A stretch of DNA of 64,000 nucleotides from Excoecaria cochinchinensis (GCA_947683425.1 CANTUQ010000031.1:4103001-4167000), one strand, 5' to 3'; positions 35,036-47,117 are shown, counted from the stretch's first letter. The notes: generated by a model not told the origin, from the sequence alone. Numbers and translations are program-made.

Positions 35036-35883
35036 TATTTTTGTGAAGAATTCTTAGTCATTCATGATTTGTGTCCGAATGGTAAAGCAATGATTAATTA
35101 AGTATAATAACACTTAATATGTACTTAATGCTGATATCAAATGGGATGATCATATGTTATTAATGAGTTTATATGGTTTGTTATGTTACAATCTATGCCA
35201 AGTTGTTTCATGAGCTATGTGATGAGTTAAAATAATGGCATGATGATGGCCATGAATGTGGATTTGTCATTGGCTTACAAATGTGTGTAATGGAGGAACA
35301 GTATTAATATTTGCTCTAATAACTTGTTGTAATTGCGAGATCATGTGATCAAATAAACTAATAATTGAATTGAGTATTTATAGCCTGCGAGTCAAGTAGT
35401 GGATAGATAGGCATACCTATAGGTTCTAAGTGTTGCAGCCCAATGCGTCCGATTCCTCTGGAATCACAGTGCAATTTGAATCCTTGCTGGATTCTTCAAT
35501 GTGAAATATTGAATATGTTGAATTTTATTGTACCTTAGGGTACACATGCGAATGTGAGTATCCATGGATACACTGTATTTACTGTACCTCAGGGTACCAA
35601 TGCGATACCCGTTATCCGCATCATTGAATTGCAGGCAAAGTTGAATAAACAAGATAAGGATAAACCTAAATAATTAATTTGTTATGTTTGATTTATAGTG
35701 CACATTGATGAGTATAAATGATAATAGTATGAATGATGAACTAGATTGTGTATAAGCAATTGTGCTATGTGTATAAATTATATGCATGCTTATAAGTTAA
35801 TGATTTAAGTATGAACTCTTGCATGTTGTTTTTATGATATCTGTTATCATGTTTATATGTATATGCTATACGTTGTTTCCCCA

Positions 35884-35901
35884 CTAAGCGTTATCGCTTA
35901 G
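35884..35901 (+). other. Shared LTR stem-loop (3' LTR of E)
   Basis: CTAAGCGTTATCGCTTAG, perfect. Confidence 0.75.
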
Positions 35902-36320
35902 CACGAATTTCTTTTCTAATCTGTGTAGGTTTGGACGCGAAGTGTGTTGAAGGACGAATCCGTATTACAGACGGTCAACACTAGGAGTGTATGTCTTGTG
36001 GGTTTTTGAGGGTGTTACATGTTAACAATGAGTTTTGTATATTCGGTTTAATCCTTTTGCAACCAAGGAATATGTATGAATGTAATAGTTAGTATCGTAA
36101 TGTAAGCCTGCAGTATATGTGTATGATTTATGTAAGTGTGTGAATGTGTAAATTAACATGAGATATCCACTGCATGTGAGTATGTGAGTGATGAAATTTT
36201 AATTGTACAGGTTTTGGCATGTGTGTGTTTGATAGCGATGTGTATTTGTGTTTTGTTGCGTAGCAATCGTTCTCAACTGCTTTAGCTGAGCTAATCATGT
36301 GATCGGGAATGGGCGTTACA

Positions 36321-36465
36321 ACGGGCATCCCTCAACCACAAACAATGGGTGCCCTTTCGTGCAAGGGATGGGCGTCCCTCAAGGACTAGTGACAGGCACC
36401 TGCTCGTGCAAGGGATGGGTGTCCCTCAAGCACGAGCGACGGGCGCCCGCTCGCGCAAGGGACGG
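36321..36465 (-). repeat. LTR X, fragment 2 (GACGGGC array between E and D)
   Basis: Three units of about 47 bp (GGGCATCCCTCAA...GCAAGGGA) starting near 36322, 36369 and 36416. The last five bases, GACGG, are the left target-site copy of element D. Confidence 0.75.
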
Positions 36466-39119
36466 TGTGACGCGCGCCGGATGCCGAACGCCGCCCTTTC
36501 GGACCGCCCGCACGTGGGCGACCGGGGCATTTGCGGGTCCGTTGGCATCTTGCAAATGAATCGCAAGTGCGTCTATGTTGGGCAACAAGGAGGTATCATG
36601 GAGTCGCCACCCAATAGAACATTGGGAAAGTTTCTCTCTCCTCGGAGAGCCTAAGACTTGCGCATTTTATCCATATTGGGCCATGAGGCCTAGGATTAGC
36701 GCTAAAGCCTCGTGACCCAAGAAGTATTTTGGAGGATAACCTCTAACCTCTCGAGCCCAAAGACCAGAGCTGGGTCCGGGATTTCTCATCTATTTCTACC
36801 TCGATTATTTTATGATCAAATTTTAATACCATTGATTCGCTCTCTCTCCACACGATGCAATTAATTGAAGGCGCATTCATTCATTTCAGAAGCGGTAAAT
36901 GTAAGCAAAATCCAAAATAAAGCATTTAAAAAAATAAATTACAATAACACTAGGAGCGGAATACAACTCCCATTTATAAAAGTGAAATACATGCATAAAA
37001 CGGGTTATTCTTTAATAGTGAGAACATTGGTCCTCGCATGCATATTTATTATGAAACAGTTTTGATGTAATGATTTATTTGGGTATGAAAAACTAGGACA
37101 TTGGTCCCCTTTTATTTAAAAAAAAATGTCAAGTTAATTAATAAAAATATTTTTGTGATTTTCTTTCTAGCGAGCCTAAATAAAGGATTTTACAAGAAAA
37201 TTATATGGCAAAATTAAATAAAATATTACAAACCAAATGAGCCTTTTTGGACCCAAAAACGCCCAAGCGAAAAAAATGAGTTTAGACATAAAAACAAAAT
37301 ACAATTAAAACAATGTTAGTGATTCAATCAATTAAATCAATTAAACATACAAAATAATGAATAACAAATTAAAATAAAGTAAGATGATATGAAAAGAATA
37401 ATAATGGAATAAAAAATATTAACAAACCAAAATAAAATGAGAAACATGGATTATATATGATAAATGATTAAATGATGTGATGAAAATAAAATAAAACATG
37501 TTAATTAATTAGTACATGAAAATATACACATGATGAAAATAAATGATGATAAGTGAAAAATAATGAATGAATAAATAAACAAATGATAATAAAATCATGT
37601 AACAATGATAAAAATTAGTAAACAAAGGAATGATGAAAATAATAATGATATGTAACAAGGTTAATTGATGTGTTCATAATTAATACAAACTATTTACATG
37701 GCAAAAAAATTAATTTAAATTAATTAATTATTTGCATGTTAAAAATAATGAGGAATCAAAATAAATTATTTACATGTTAGGAATTAAAAAAACAATATTC
37801 ACATGAATAAAAATCAAATCATATATAAACAATTAAATGGAACAAATATAAAATCAATACAACAAATGAATAGATGAAAACAATAAATAAATCAATAAAA
37901 ATAATAAAATGGATATGAATAAATAAAATAAAATAGAAATGAAATAGAAATGGAGCCAAGAATATTTACCCTCAGAATATTGGATTTGATGAAGGAAAAG
38001 TGATGATTTTCCGGAAGATTGCTTGAAAGAATAAAATTAGCAATAAAATTAATTCTCTTTGTTTATGGAGAAAAACAAAGGAATTGATTTGTATGCTTGA
38101 GATTAAAAAGAAATTGATGTCAAAATGATGATTAATTTCTTGTGTTTATGAAGAGAAAACCAAGAAATTAATTGGAATAATTAACAATTGAAAATTGATC
38201 TTTCAATTTCAATTAAACCTTATTAATTAAAAAAAGAAAAATGAAATTTTGAAGAGAAAATAGAAGATGATGAATTCTGGAAATTCTCAAAAATGTGGAG
38301 GCTCCCCTTTTAATTTCTCATCCTAAACTATTTAAAAGAATAAGAAATGTTGCCCTAATTTAATTAAGGAAAACAAACCTAATTTTATTCAAATTCCTTT
38401 ATTTTTGGGGATAAAATCAAGTTTTATTAATTAATAATCTATAAAAAATATTTTGGAATTTTATTTGAAGTCAAAAACCCTTAATTTTGGGATAAAAACG
38501 GATTTTTGGGTGAAAAAATCGGAAAAAAGGCTGAAAAAATGGAAAATAGGGTAACAGACCCTATACCGACGGCCAGGAGACCGTCGCCACAAGGGGCACC
38601 GCCCGTCGCTATAGAGCGACGGGCACTCACGCGGCGAGGCGGGCTTCCGCGCGAAACTCGCGCGCTGGCGCTCGCGCACGAGCGCTCCGTGCGGCGCTCA
38701 GCGTGCGCGATGCTGCGCGCGCCTTTAGCGACGCGCAGCATCGGCGACGCTGAGCGTCGCCTTTGCGCGCGCTGCGCGATGGGCGCCTGCGCGCTGGGCG
38801 CCCAGGCGCCTGCGAGCTGGGCGCCAGCGCGCTGCCGCGCCCGACACTCGCGGTCCGAAAAATTTTTTTATTTTTTTTTTTATTTTTTCCTATTTTTTTT
38901 CAATTTTAAATTGACTAAAAAAAACCATAATTTTAAGCCCCCATTTTTCAGAATTAATTAATTTTTTTAAATATATATTTTTTTTATTATTTTCTAATTT
39001 TTCACTCTAAAATGCAAATTTGATGAGAAAACCATCACTTTTAACCTTTTAAGCCTGTGAAGGCAATTATCATCATTGGGTAACTTCGATCTAGGCTTAC
39101 TCAGGACCCGGTGTCTACA
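36466..39119 (-). repeat. 3' LTR of element D
   Basis: Sense start TGTAGACACCGGGTCC at 39119, sense end GGCGCGCGTCACA at 36466. Differs from 47118-49784 by a handful of single-base changes, short A/T-run lengths and a missing 14-base piece near 38838. 36860-38550 is very AT-rich; 38560-38860 is a GC-rich block. No real coding. Confidence 0.9.
38560..38860. repeat. GC-rich block of inverted repeats in LTR D (3' LTR copy)
   Basis: About 300 bases, visibly CpG-rich within AT-rich DNA. Contains a perfect stem of CCCGTCGCT/AGCGACGGG with a 4-base ATAG loop (about 38600-38621), then GCGCTCAGCGTGCGC and GGGCGCCCAGGCGCC motifs. Copies at 40718-41025 and 49210-49515. Long frames here (up to 150 codons on both strands) come from base composition. 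Confidence 0.7.
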
Positions 39120-39138
39120 GTTGCCCCCAGTTTAGGGG
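39120..39138 (-). promoter_or_regulatory. Polypurine tract of D (outer copy)
   Basis: Minus strand CCCCTAAACTGGGGGCAAC before the LTR start; compare AAATTGGGGGCAAC in B. A duplicate lies at 41281-41299. Confidence 0.75.
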
Positions 39139-39274
39139 AATCTAGTACACTAGTGTCTAGGTGAGCCTAAACTCAAAGAAGAAAAGGAAAGAGACGCGTA
39201 CCTGAGGCGTCGATCTTCCTGCTTGATGGAATTGTAATGATAGCTGATGCTGTCTTTTGGTTGTAGCTGGTAAA

Positions 39275-39945
39275 GCTGTGGTCGTGCTAACCTCTTGTGG
39301 GTAGTGCCGCCATCATGCTAACCTATGTGAATTGGTAGTGCCGTGGTCGTGCTAACCTCTTGTGGGTTGTGCCGCCATCGTGCTAACCGCTGTGAATTGG
39401 TAGTGCCGTGGTCGTGCCAACCTCTTGTGGGTTGTGCCGCCATCGTGCTAACCGCTGTGAATTGGTAGTGCCGTGGTCGTGCCAACTTCTTGTGGGTTGT
39501 GCCGCCATCGTGCTAACCGCTGTGAATTTGTGGTAGTGCCGTGGTCGTGCCAACCTCTTGTGGGTTGTGCCGCCATCGTGCTAACCGCTGTGAATTGGTA
39601 GTGCCGTGGTCGTGCCAACTTCTTGTGGGTTGTGCCGCCATCGTGCTAACCGCTGTGAATTTGTGGTAGTGCCGTGGTCGTGCCAACCTCTTGTGGGTTG
39701 TGCCGCCATCGTGCTAACCGCTGTGAATTTGTGGTAGTGCCGTGGTCGTGCCAACCTCTTGTGGGTTGTGCCGCCATCGTGCTAACCGCTGTGAATTTGT
39801 GGTAGTGCCGTGGTCGTGCCAACCTCTTGTGGGTTGTGCCGCCATCGTGCTAATCGCTGTGAATTTGTGGTAGTGCCGTGGTCGTGCCAACCTCTTGTGG
39901 GTTGTGCCGCCATCGTGCTAACCGCTGTGAATTTTGGAACTGTGC
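39275..39945 (-). repeat. Tandem array of about 66 bp (about 10 units) in the 3' UTR of D, outer copy
   Basis: Units GTGCCGTGGTCGTGCCAACC...TTGTGGGTTGTGCCGCCATCG...TGTGAATT repeat with little variation (with or without TGTGGTA). Each unit is two related halves of about 33 bp (GTGCCGTGGTCGTGCCAACC versus GTGCCGCCATCGTGCTAACC), a higher-order repeat. Confidence 0.85.
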
Positions 39946-40230
39946 TCCTTTAGATGTTTGGACTGGTGTCGTCACTCGGCTTTTGTTGGTGTTCCCCGCC
40001 GATTTCTCCTGCAAGATTGTATGCATAGGAATATACAAGAAATCACGTGTGCATGATATGGAATGCAAATGCTTGCAACAATGTATAGACTGTGCCCTAG
40101 GTGGTCCATGGTTCGCTGAGGTTGTAGCCTTCCTGCTCTACAATGCCCCCTGAAACCTGAAGATCGTCGACAAGTTTTCTGAAAGAGACGTCCGGTATAT
40201 ATCCTTGCCCCCCCTAGTCAATGATCATTT

Positions 40231-42391
40231 AACAAAGAGAATTAATTTGTATGCTTGAGATTAAAAAGAAATTGATGTCAAAATGATGATTAATTTCTTG
40301 TGTTTATGAAGAGAAAACCAAGAAATTAATTGGAATAATTAACAATTGAAAAATGATCTTTCAATTTCAATTAAACCTTATTAATTAAAAAAAGAAAAAT
40401 GAAATTTTGAAGAGAAAATAGAAGATGATGAATTCTGGAAATTCTCAAAAATGTGGAGGCTCCCCTTTTAATTTCTCATCCTAAACTATTTAAAAGAATA
40501 AGAAATGTTGCCCTAATTTAATTAAGGAAAACAAACCTAATTTTATTCAAATTCCTTTATTTTTGGGGATAAAATCAAGTTTTATTAATTAATAATCTAT
40601 AAAAAATATTTTGGAATTTTATTTGAAGTCAAAAACCCTTAATTTTGGGATAAAAACGGATTTTTGGGTGAAAAAATCGGAAAAAAGGCTGAAAAAATGG
40701 AAAATAGGGTAACAGACCCTATACCGACGGCCAGGAGACCGTCGCCACAAGGGGCACCGCCCGTCGCTATAGAGCGACGGGCACTCACGCGGCGAGGCGG
40801 GCTTCCGCGCGAAACTCGCGCGCTGGCGCTCGCGCACGAGCGCTCCGTGCGGCGCTCAGCGTGCGCGATGCTGCGCGCGCCTTTAGCGACGCGCAGCATC
40901 GGCGACGCTGAGCGTCGCCTTTGCGCGCGCTGCGCGATGGGCGCCTGCGCGCTGGGCGCCCAGGCGCCTGCGAGCTGGGCGCCAGCGCGCTGCCGCAAGC
41001 GCGCTGCCGCGCCCGACACTCGCGGTCCGAAAATTTTTTTTATTTTTTCCTATTTTTTTTTCAATTTTAAATTGACTAAAAAAAACCATAATTTTAAGCC
41101 CCCATTTTTCAGAATTAATTAATTTTTTTAAATATATTTTTTTTTTATTATTTTCTAATTTTTCACTCTAAAATGCAAATTTGATGAGAAAACCATCACT
41201 TTTAACCTTTTAAGCCTGTGAAGGCAATTATCATCATTGGGTAACTTCGATCTAGGCTTACTCAGGACCCGGTGTCTACAGTTGCCCCCAGTTTAGGGGA
41301 ATCTAGTACACTAGTGTCTAGGTGAGCCTAAACTCAAAGAAGAAAAGGAAAGAGACGCGTACCTGAGGCGTCGATCTTCCTGCTTGATGGAATTGTAATG
41401 ATAGCTGATGCTGTCTTTTGGTTGTAGCTGGTAAAGCTGTGGTCGTGCTAACCTCTTGTGGGTAGTGCCGCCATCATGCTAACCTATGTGAATTGGTAGT
41501 GCCGTGGTCGTGCTAACCTCTTGTGGGTTGTGCCGCCATCGTGCTAACCGCTGTGAATTGGTAGTGCCGTGGTCGTGCCAACCTCTTGTGGGTTGTGCCG
41601 CCATCGTGCTAACCGCTGTGAATTGGTAGTGCCGTGGTCGTGCCAACTTCTTGTGGGTTGTGCCGCCATCGTGCTAACCGCTGTGAATTTGTGGTAGTGC
41701 CGTGGTCGTGCCAACCTCTTGTGGGTTGTGCCGCCATCGTGCTAACCGCTGTGAATTGGTAGTGCCGTGGTCGTGCCAACTTCTTGTGGGTTGTGCCGCC
41801 ATCGTGCTAACCGCTGTGAATTTGTGGTAGTGCCGTGGTCGTGCCAACCTCTTGTGGGTTGTGCCGCCATCGTGCTAACCGCTGTGAATTTGTGGTAGTG
41901 TCGTGGTCGTGCCAACCTCTTGTGGGTTGTGCCGCCATCGTGCTAACCGCTGTGAATTTGTGGTAGTGCCGTGGTCGTGCCAACCTCTTGTGGGTTGTGC
42001 CGCCATCGTGCTAACCGCTGTGAATTTGTGGTAGTGCCGTGGTCGTGCCAACCTCTTGTGGGTTGTGCCGCCATCGTGCTAACCGCTGTGAATTTTGGAA
42101 CTGTGCTCCTTTAGATGTTTGGACTGGTGTCGTCACTCGGCTTTTGTTGGTGTTCCCCGCCGATTTCTCCTGCAAGATTGTATGCATAGGAATATACAAG
42201 AAATCACGTGTGCATGATATGGAATGCAAATGCTTGCAACAATGTATAGACTGTGCCCTAGGTGGTCCATGGTTCGCTGAGGTTGTAGCCTTCCTGCTCT
42301 ACAATGCCCCCTGAAACCTGAAGATCGTCGACAAGTTTTCTGAAAGAGACGTCCGGTATATATCCTTGCCCCCCCTAGTCAATGATCATTT
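40231..42391 (-). repeat. Second copy of a 2.16-kb tandem duplication in D
   Basis: Repeats about 38067-40230 almost base for base: first 1.05 kb of the LTR on the sense strand, PPT (41281-41299), the 66-bp array (41436-42105) and the flank down to CAATGATCATTT. Copy 2 has a 14-base piece (CAAGCGCGCTGCCG, near 40995) that is present in the 5' LTR and absent from copy 1. One consequence is a truncated extra LTR at 40231-41280. Confidence 0.88.
41436..42105 (-). repeat. Tandem array of about 66 bp in the 3' UTR of D, inner copy
   Basis: About 10 units in the same order as 39275-39945, differing by rare single-base changes (for example GTGTCGTGG near 41900). Confidence 0.85.
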
Positions 42392-42742
42392 ACCCGGGAT
42401 TCTGTTTCATGTTCTGTGTTGTATGTTATATGATTGAAAGAAGATCATCCGAAATACCGTCGCCCTATTGCTCCAGGCATTGAACGTCATTGTTTTAAAG
42501 GTAGTGCGTCCCTTGTGGATTTTCACACTAGCTTTTCTTTGCGGGAAATGCGTCCCTTATGGGATTTTCACACAACCCTTTGCCTAATTTTTGCCTGGAA
42601 TGGACCCAACCCAATACAGCGGCTTTTATTATTATTTTTTTTTTGTAGGGCAGACTGCCTATTTCCAGGTTTTCACCCTGCCCTTTGGCCTAACTTTTGT
42701 TTAGAGAGCCAGTTACGGTTTTCATCTCTAACGGCCTTCTTT

Positions 42743-42779
<37 letters not shown>

Positions 42780-44025
42780 GCTGCAGGAAAAGTTGGAGCT
42801 ACCATTAAAGCCCCTTCTTAGGGTAATCAGCAGTTATTCTCTGAGACATTTTCTCTTTAGCATCGGTTGCATTGTATGGCATATCTTGATAAATGTGTTG
42901 CTAGATTGGGTGAAGTAGCAGATAGGGATCTGGTTCTTGGAAACCATCTATTGTGCTTGATAACTTAGAGGAATTAACGATGTAGTGAGACGTTCCCTAT
43001 CCTTTCGAGGTGAAGTCTTGTCTTTAGCCTTTGCTTCTCCATATTATTGGACTGGACTTCTAGAAAAACTACTATACCTCTTTTTTTTTCTGGGAGTCAT
43101 TCTGTAACTTTAACCAGCGTATATATAGAAAATGGACACCTAGCCCTGCAATTGATAATAGGACTTGGCCACTAAGGCACCTGGCCGGCGAGAGCCGTAG
43201 TAAGGACTAGTTCAGATTTGTATAGACTTTAAGCAATATCTTCCTTTTTAGAACAGAACTAGGAAATAATATCAATGAATGAATTTAGTTTTATTTCATT
43301 TCACAACATTGTGCTTGTTTCAATACAATTTCAATATACGTAATCACCATTTAACACTGATTCGAAAATGTCAAACTGCATTCATTCATAGAGCCAAATC
43401 TTGATAGCATCAACTCCTGTTACCAATCAGCCCTCTCGGGTTTTCTTGATTGGATATTTTCTCTCAAGCCTCTAATTTTTGACCAGGATGCCTTTTTTCC
43501 GGTTTTCACCCTGACGAGGCGCCCAATTTTAGCAAGGCCGCCTTTTTCGGTTTTCGACCCGCGGGCTTTTATTCCCTTCTTTTGATTTTTAAGTCTTTAG
43601 CCATGGACCCATTTTTGAGTCTACTAATACTGATCATCTTCACCACTTCTGTCATTGCTATCCTGGATAACCGTCTCTGAAAAACAACGGAGCCTTCTCA
43701 TATCGGCTTGAACTTGCCGCATTATACTCATTTGCTGAAAGATAGAATCTCCCTCTTTTCACGGTGGCTTTTTGGCTTCCTTCCTGGATGATCTCTTGAT
43801 CTATCCTTGTCTGATGTGTTTAACTGCTGATGCCATTGTTGCACTAGCTGACTTCTAAAAATTTAGGCTTCCATGGTTGTGCTTAAAGATTTGATCTCTA
43901 CCACGCTCGGATATACTGCCTCTGCCCCCCTTATAACAGGTGAATTTTTTAGAGGTTATAATGGTGATTCTCTTGCCTGGGAATGGGAAAGACAGCTTCT
44001 CTGTCCAACCTTTGTAGTTTTGGAT
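42392..44025 (-). other. Decayed internal region of D
   Basis: No intact frame. Repeated CCGGTTTTCACCCTG-type phrases (42520-42690, 43490-43560) resemble 3' non-coding repeats. A poly-T run is at 42746-42776. Around 43610-43750 the minus strand reads a helix-like segment (QQMSIMRQVQADMRRLR) of unknown origin. Confidence 0.45.
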
Positions 44026-44226
44026 CTACTTGGTTGAGATCTCCTTGTTAGCAGCCTCTCTTGCCCCATTAGCTTGAGGGAAACACAGAGAGGACTTGTG
44101 GTCCTTAATGTCACCTCTGGAGCAGTTTCCTAACTTTAACCATGAATTGCTCTTTCGCACTTGACCCATGTGTAGAGTAGGAGGCTGCCTTAGCATGACC
44201 CTATTCGTTGGGATTGTAAGGAACAC
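44026..44226 (-). pseudogene. Integrase core remnant in D
   Basis: Minus strand encodes SSLCFPQANGAREAANKEI, resembling the YPQANGQAEATNK segment around the catalytic Glu of Tat-lineage integrases. The rest of the small frame is not recognisable. Confidence 0.6.
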
Positions 44227-44295
44227 CTTTCATGTGATGTCTTCTTCCAAGCTCGAGCAACCTGTACCTATTGCAAGTCGATACAATCTTCGTGG

Positions 44296-44420
44296 TCCTT
44301 TTTGGTCATCAAGAAAAAAGGCAAAATACAAGCATGTGTAAATCAACGGGATTTGAGGAGACCTTGCCTCCAAATAGCATTCGCTTACCCCCTGATCAAT
44401 TCTCTCTTTTCTTCTCCCTC
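44296..44420 (+). pseudogene. RT fragment of D in inverted orientation
   Basis: Plus strand encodes VIKKKGKIQACVNQRDLRRPC followed by a PLINSLF-type run, matching the VPVKKKNGKIRVCVDFRDLN segment of Ty3/gypsy RT. It lies opposite to gag and integrase of D, so this piece has been inverted. A T-rich tract follows. Confidence 0.6.
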
Positions 44421-44600
44421 TCTTTTTTTTTTTTTTTGTTTTTTTTTGTTTTTTTTTTGTTTTTTTTTTGTTTTTTTTTTTTGTTTTTTTTTTGTTTTTT
44501 TTTTTGTTTTTTTTTGTTTATATATTATTTTTTCTTTTGTTTGTTCTTCTTTTTTTTTTCTTTTCCTTTTTCTTTTGACGATTTTTTTTTATATATATTT
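44421..44600. repeat. Low-complexity T/G tract
   Basis: Runs of 8 to 12 T broken by single G, then TTTTCTTTTGTTTG. Produces a Phe-rich frame with no meaning. Confidence 0.8.
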
Positions 44601-44819
44601 TTCGCTCCCCAATAAGCTCTGCTCAAATCTTGAAGTTTTACACATGCGTGCACCTTTCATCTTAACCATTGGGGTTATTGTTGTTCCATCAAGTCGGGCA
44701 TTGCATTTCAGTATGAATTTTGGTCCTGTTCCTACTGACGGATCTCCACTTTCAGCCATTTCTACCTATTTCAGCTTGAATCTTCTGAGCTTCTTGTGTC
44801 ATCTGTCCATGATTAGGAT

Positions 44820-44900
44820 ATGTTTAGCATAGCATTTTCGACAGCTTCATAAGCACATCTTCATGGGTCCAGGCAAAGACTTTTTCGTATCTTGTTTTAA
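44820..44900 (-). pseudogene. RT N-terminal remnant of D
   Basis: Minus strand reads YEKVFAWTHEDV, matching the DVFAWSYEDMP segment just before RT in Tat-lineage pol, then a stop. Confidence 0.5.
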
Positions 44901-45188
44901 TTCTCTCAAATTTTCTCACTCTTCAAAAGTTATGTCAGATGCCATCAAGATTTTTGAGGTTCCAAGAATAAATAGAGTAGCATCAATCGAGCCAATGTCA
45001 AATATAAATGAATTATGATCATGTGTAATGAAATCGTTAAAAACATCACACAAATGAAGGAAATTGTTTGATTCACTAATAAAACTAGAAAACGTCATTA
45101 ATATTAAAAACAAGTTCAGAACTAAGAAAGAGAGTCTAAACTATCATCTTCCTCTTTCTGCCAACGCAGGTGTTGTTGCCAACGGTCT

Positions 45189-46206
45189 CTAATTAACTTC
45201 GGGGCCCATCCTTCCTTCCTTTGACTCCTTGTCGATGAGGCCTTGAACCCGCTCCCTCAAAGCTCGGCATTCATCAGTGTCATGTCCAGCCTGCTGATAA
45301 TAGATGCAATATTGACCTACCCGATGACCTGGACGCCCTTGGCTTTTATAGGGTCTAGCTCGTTTTGATTGCAACTTCCCTTGCTTAACAAAATAGGCAA
45401 AATGCTTTGACAAAGGCTTTTCTAAGATGATGCAGTCATTTCGGGTCACCTCCCTAGCTGGCATCTTCATGTCTCCACCACTTATTCGGCTGCTATTGCA
45501 CTGACTTAGGCACCCTTCAATAATTCTAGATGGCTCAAGATCTTGGACTTGCTTCCTCGGGATTTTCCAGTCATTAAATAGACCTGTGGGGTACTGATGA
45601 GAATCCATTATCCCATAACCCATAGTTGGCTTAGTTGACGTCCTCTGAGGGAAAGATCCGTCAAAACCAAAGCAATATTTCTGGGCCACTCCAGCCACCG
45701 GCATTTTTTTGATCTTTTGAATGCCGACGGTATTGTCACTTCTGCATAGACCACTTTTCCTCTCTGAATTTATCGTAATCAAGGCGAGTTTCTTGTTGGC
45801 AGCTTGGGCAGTAGCACGTTTGGATCGCTGAATTGCCTCCTCGAGAATGTCCATTCTTTTCTTGGGGTCACCCTGTGTCGTCATCTTAAACCCCTCATTA
45901 CAAACATGTCCTTTGTCTTTTTTCCTTGACTGCAGAACACAAGGCATCTCCTCTGAACCCGATTCTTGGCATGTATGCTATTGCAACTAGACCCTGTTTG
46001 CTCTGTGGCATGGAAAAATCAGTATGTTGTGCCTTGGTAGACGGTGTCATTGTGGCAGCCAAGTCTTCCTTTATAGTCTTCAACCTGGCTTCAAATTCTT
46101 TCAGCCTGCTCTCTAAGTCTTGTGCCCTCCTATCCATTTCATCAATAATGAGGGCATGGGTTGCACCCGGTCTTCCTGATGGGTTGGTCATGTTACTTTC
46201 TATCAA
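45189..46206 (-). pseudogene. Deleted and frameshifted gag of D (Tat-like)
   Basis: ATG at 46206 opens a 102-codon frame with a helix-rich N-terminus (MDRRAQDLESRLKEFEARLK). A second frame (45947-45189, 252 codons) takes over after a frameshift and ends with YCIYYQQAGHDTDECRALRERVQGLI, the zinc-finger end typical of Tat/Ogre gag with the middle His replaced by Tyr. The total is shorter than usual for this lineage, so part of the capsid is probably deleted. Followed at once by decayed pol. Confidence 0.72.
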
Positions 46207-47096
46207 ATGTTGTAAAAGATGACGACTTGTCGTTCTCTGAGCCCACGTATTCTGATCCTCAGAAAGAAAATAAATTGCTAATTAATCACCTGTCAAGACC
46301 TTTAGACCACCTGGACAAATCTATAATGGCTGCAAAAAATACCTGTTAAGATGATGCATGAATGACATGTAAGATGCATGATCGTGCTATGCAACATAGA
46401 CAAACTCATGCAAGTAGATAGATCCTTCCAACCTCATATCTCTCACACACGTGGTAATGCGGTCTCTTTCCTAGGTGGGCTTGATCCATGGGTTAACGGG
46501 GAACCCAATGGACACGTATGGTGCGCGGTGAAAAACCGACAGCATAACACTCCTATACTAATGTACAAGCGGATGGATAGTGATCGTCATGTATTTAGAC
46601 GTTCCACAAATTTCGACATGGCCCTACCGGGGCATGGAAGCCTTTGGCTAGGTTACCAAGCGAGACATCTGGACTCACCCAATACATGAGGGTCCATACA
46701 GCAAGCATGGAATTATGGTTCATATCACCTGTGGAAAGTAGCTATGGCCATTATATGAGCTTTGGACAAGGGAGATGTTACTTTAAGGCTACCCAAGCAT
46801 GATCCCTGCCGACGGGTCTAGCTCATCACGAGCGTAACGACCGATCGGGTCACCATTTTGATATACCATTAAGGTACGTGGCTTGGGCTGGTGATTATCC
46901 TTAACACTTCCCCAAATTGAGTGAAAATGAGGAGGTGCTTCAGGAACGCACCGGGGCTAGAAGAGGGACCAAACTAGCGTATTCTAAGGCTCTAATGATA
47001 TGCAAATGCAAATTTGAGAGAAGGTGAATTTATGAATTAAATTTTAATCATAAATGTTAAAAGAGGTATTTTCGAATCGAAATCTCGAACCATAAA
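46207..47096 (-). other. 5' leader of element D
   Basis: Between PBS and gag. No supported gene; includes CGACGGG and CGTAACGACC patches. Small frames here look random. Confidence 0.5.
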
Positions 47097-47116
47097 CGTC
47101 CCCAGCGGAGTCGCCA
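47097..47116 (-). promoter_or_regulatory. Primer-binding site of element D
   Basis: Minus strand TGGCGACTCCGCTGGGGACG, one base inside the LTR. It does not fit initiator-Met tRNA; the matching tRNA would end CCCCAGCGGAGUCGCCA. Tat/Ogre elements commonly use non-iMet tRNAs. Confidence 0.7.
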
Positions 47117-47117
47117 C

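Larger units (their letters stand above)
33667..36320 (+). repeat. 3' LTR of element E
   Basis: TGTAATGGCCGG to GGGCGTTACA, collinear with 15376-18010. Contains the hairpin array (34700-35035), repeated GGTACC phrases (35530-35600) and a perfect stem-loop at 35884. Followed by LTR X at 36321. Confidence 0.88.

Noticed and set aside
38506..38961. Open frame of about 150 codons on the plus strand, with overlapping minus-strand frames, repeated at 40664 and 49158
   Set aside because: It lies in the GC-rich block of LTR D, is Arg/Ala-rich by composition, has frames on both strands and ends in Phe/Lys runs from flanking homopolymers.
39878..40153. 91-codon Cys-rich frame in the 3' UTR of D (also at 42039)
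   Set aside because: It starts inside the tandem array, has no recognisable domain and is duplicated only because the region is.
44302..44832. 176-codon Phe-rich frame
   Set aside because: Only the first 35 to 40 codons match RT; the rest is a T/G low-complexity tract.
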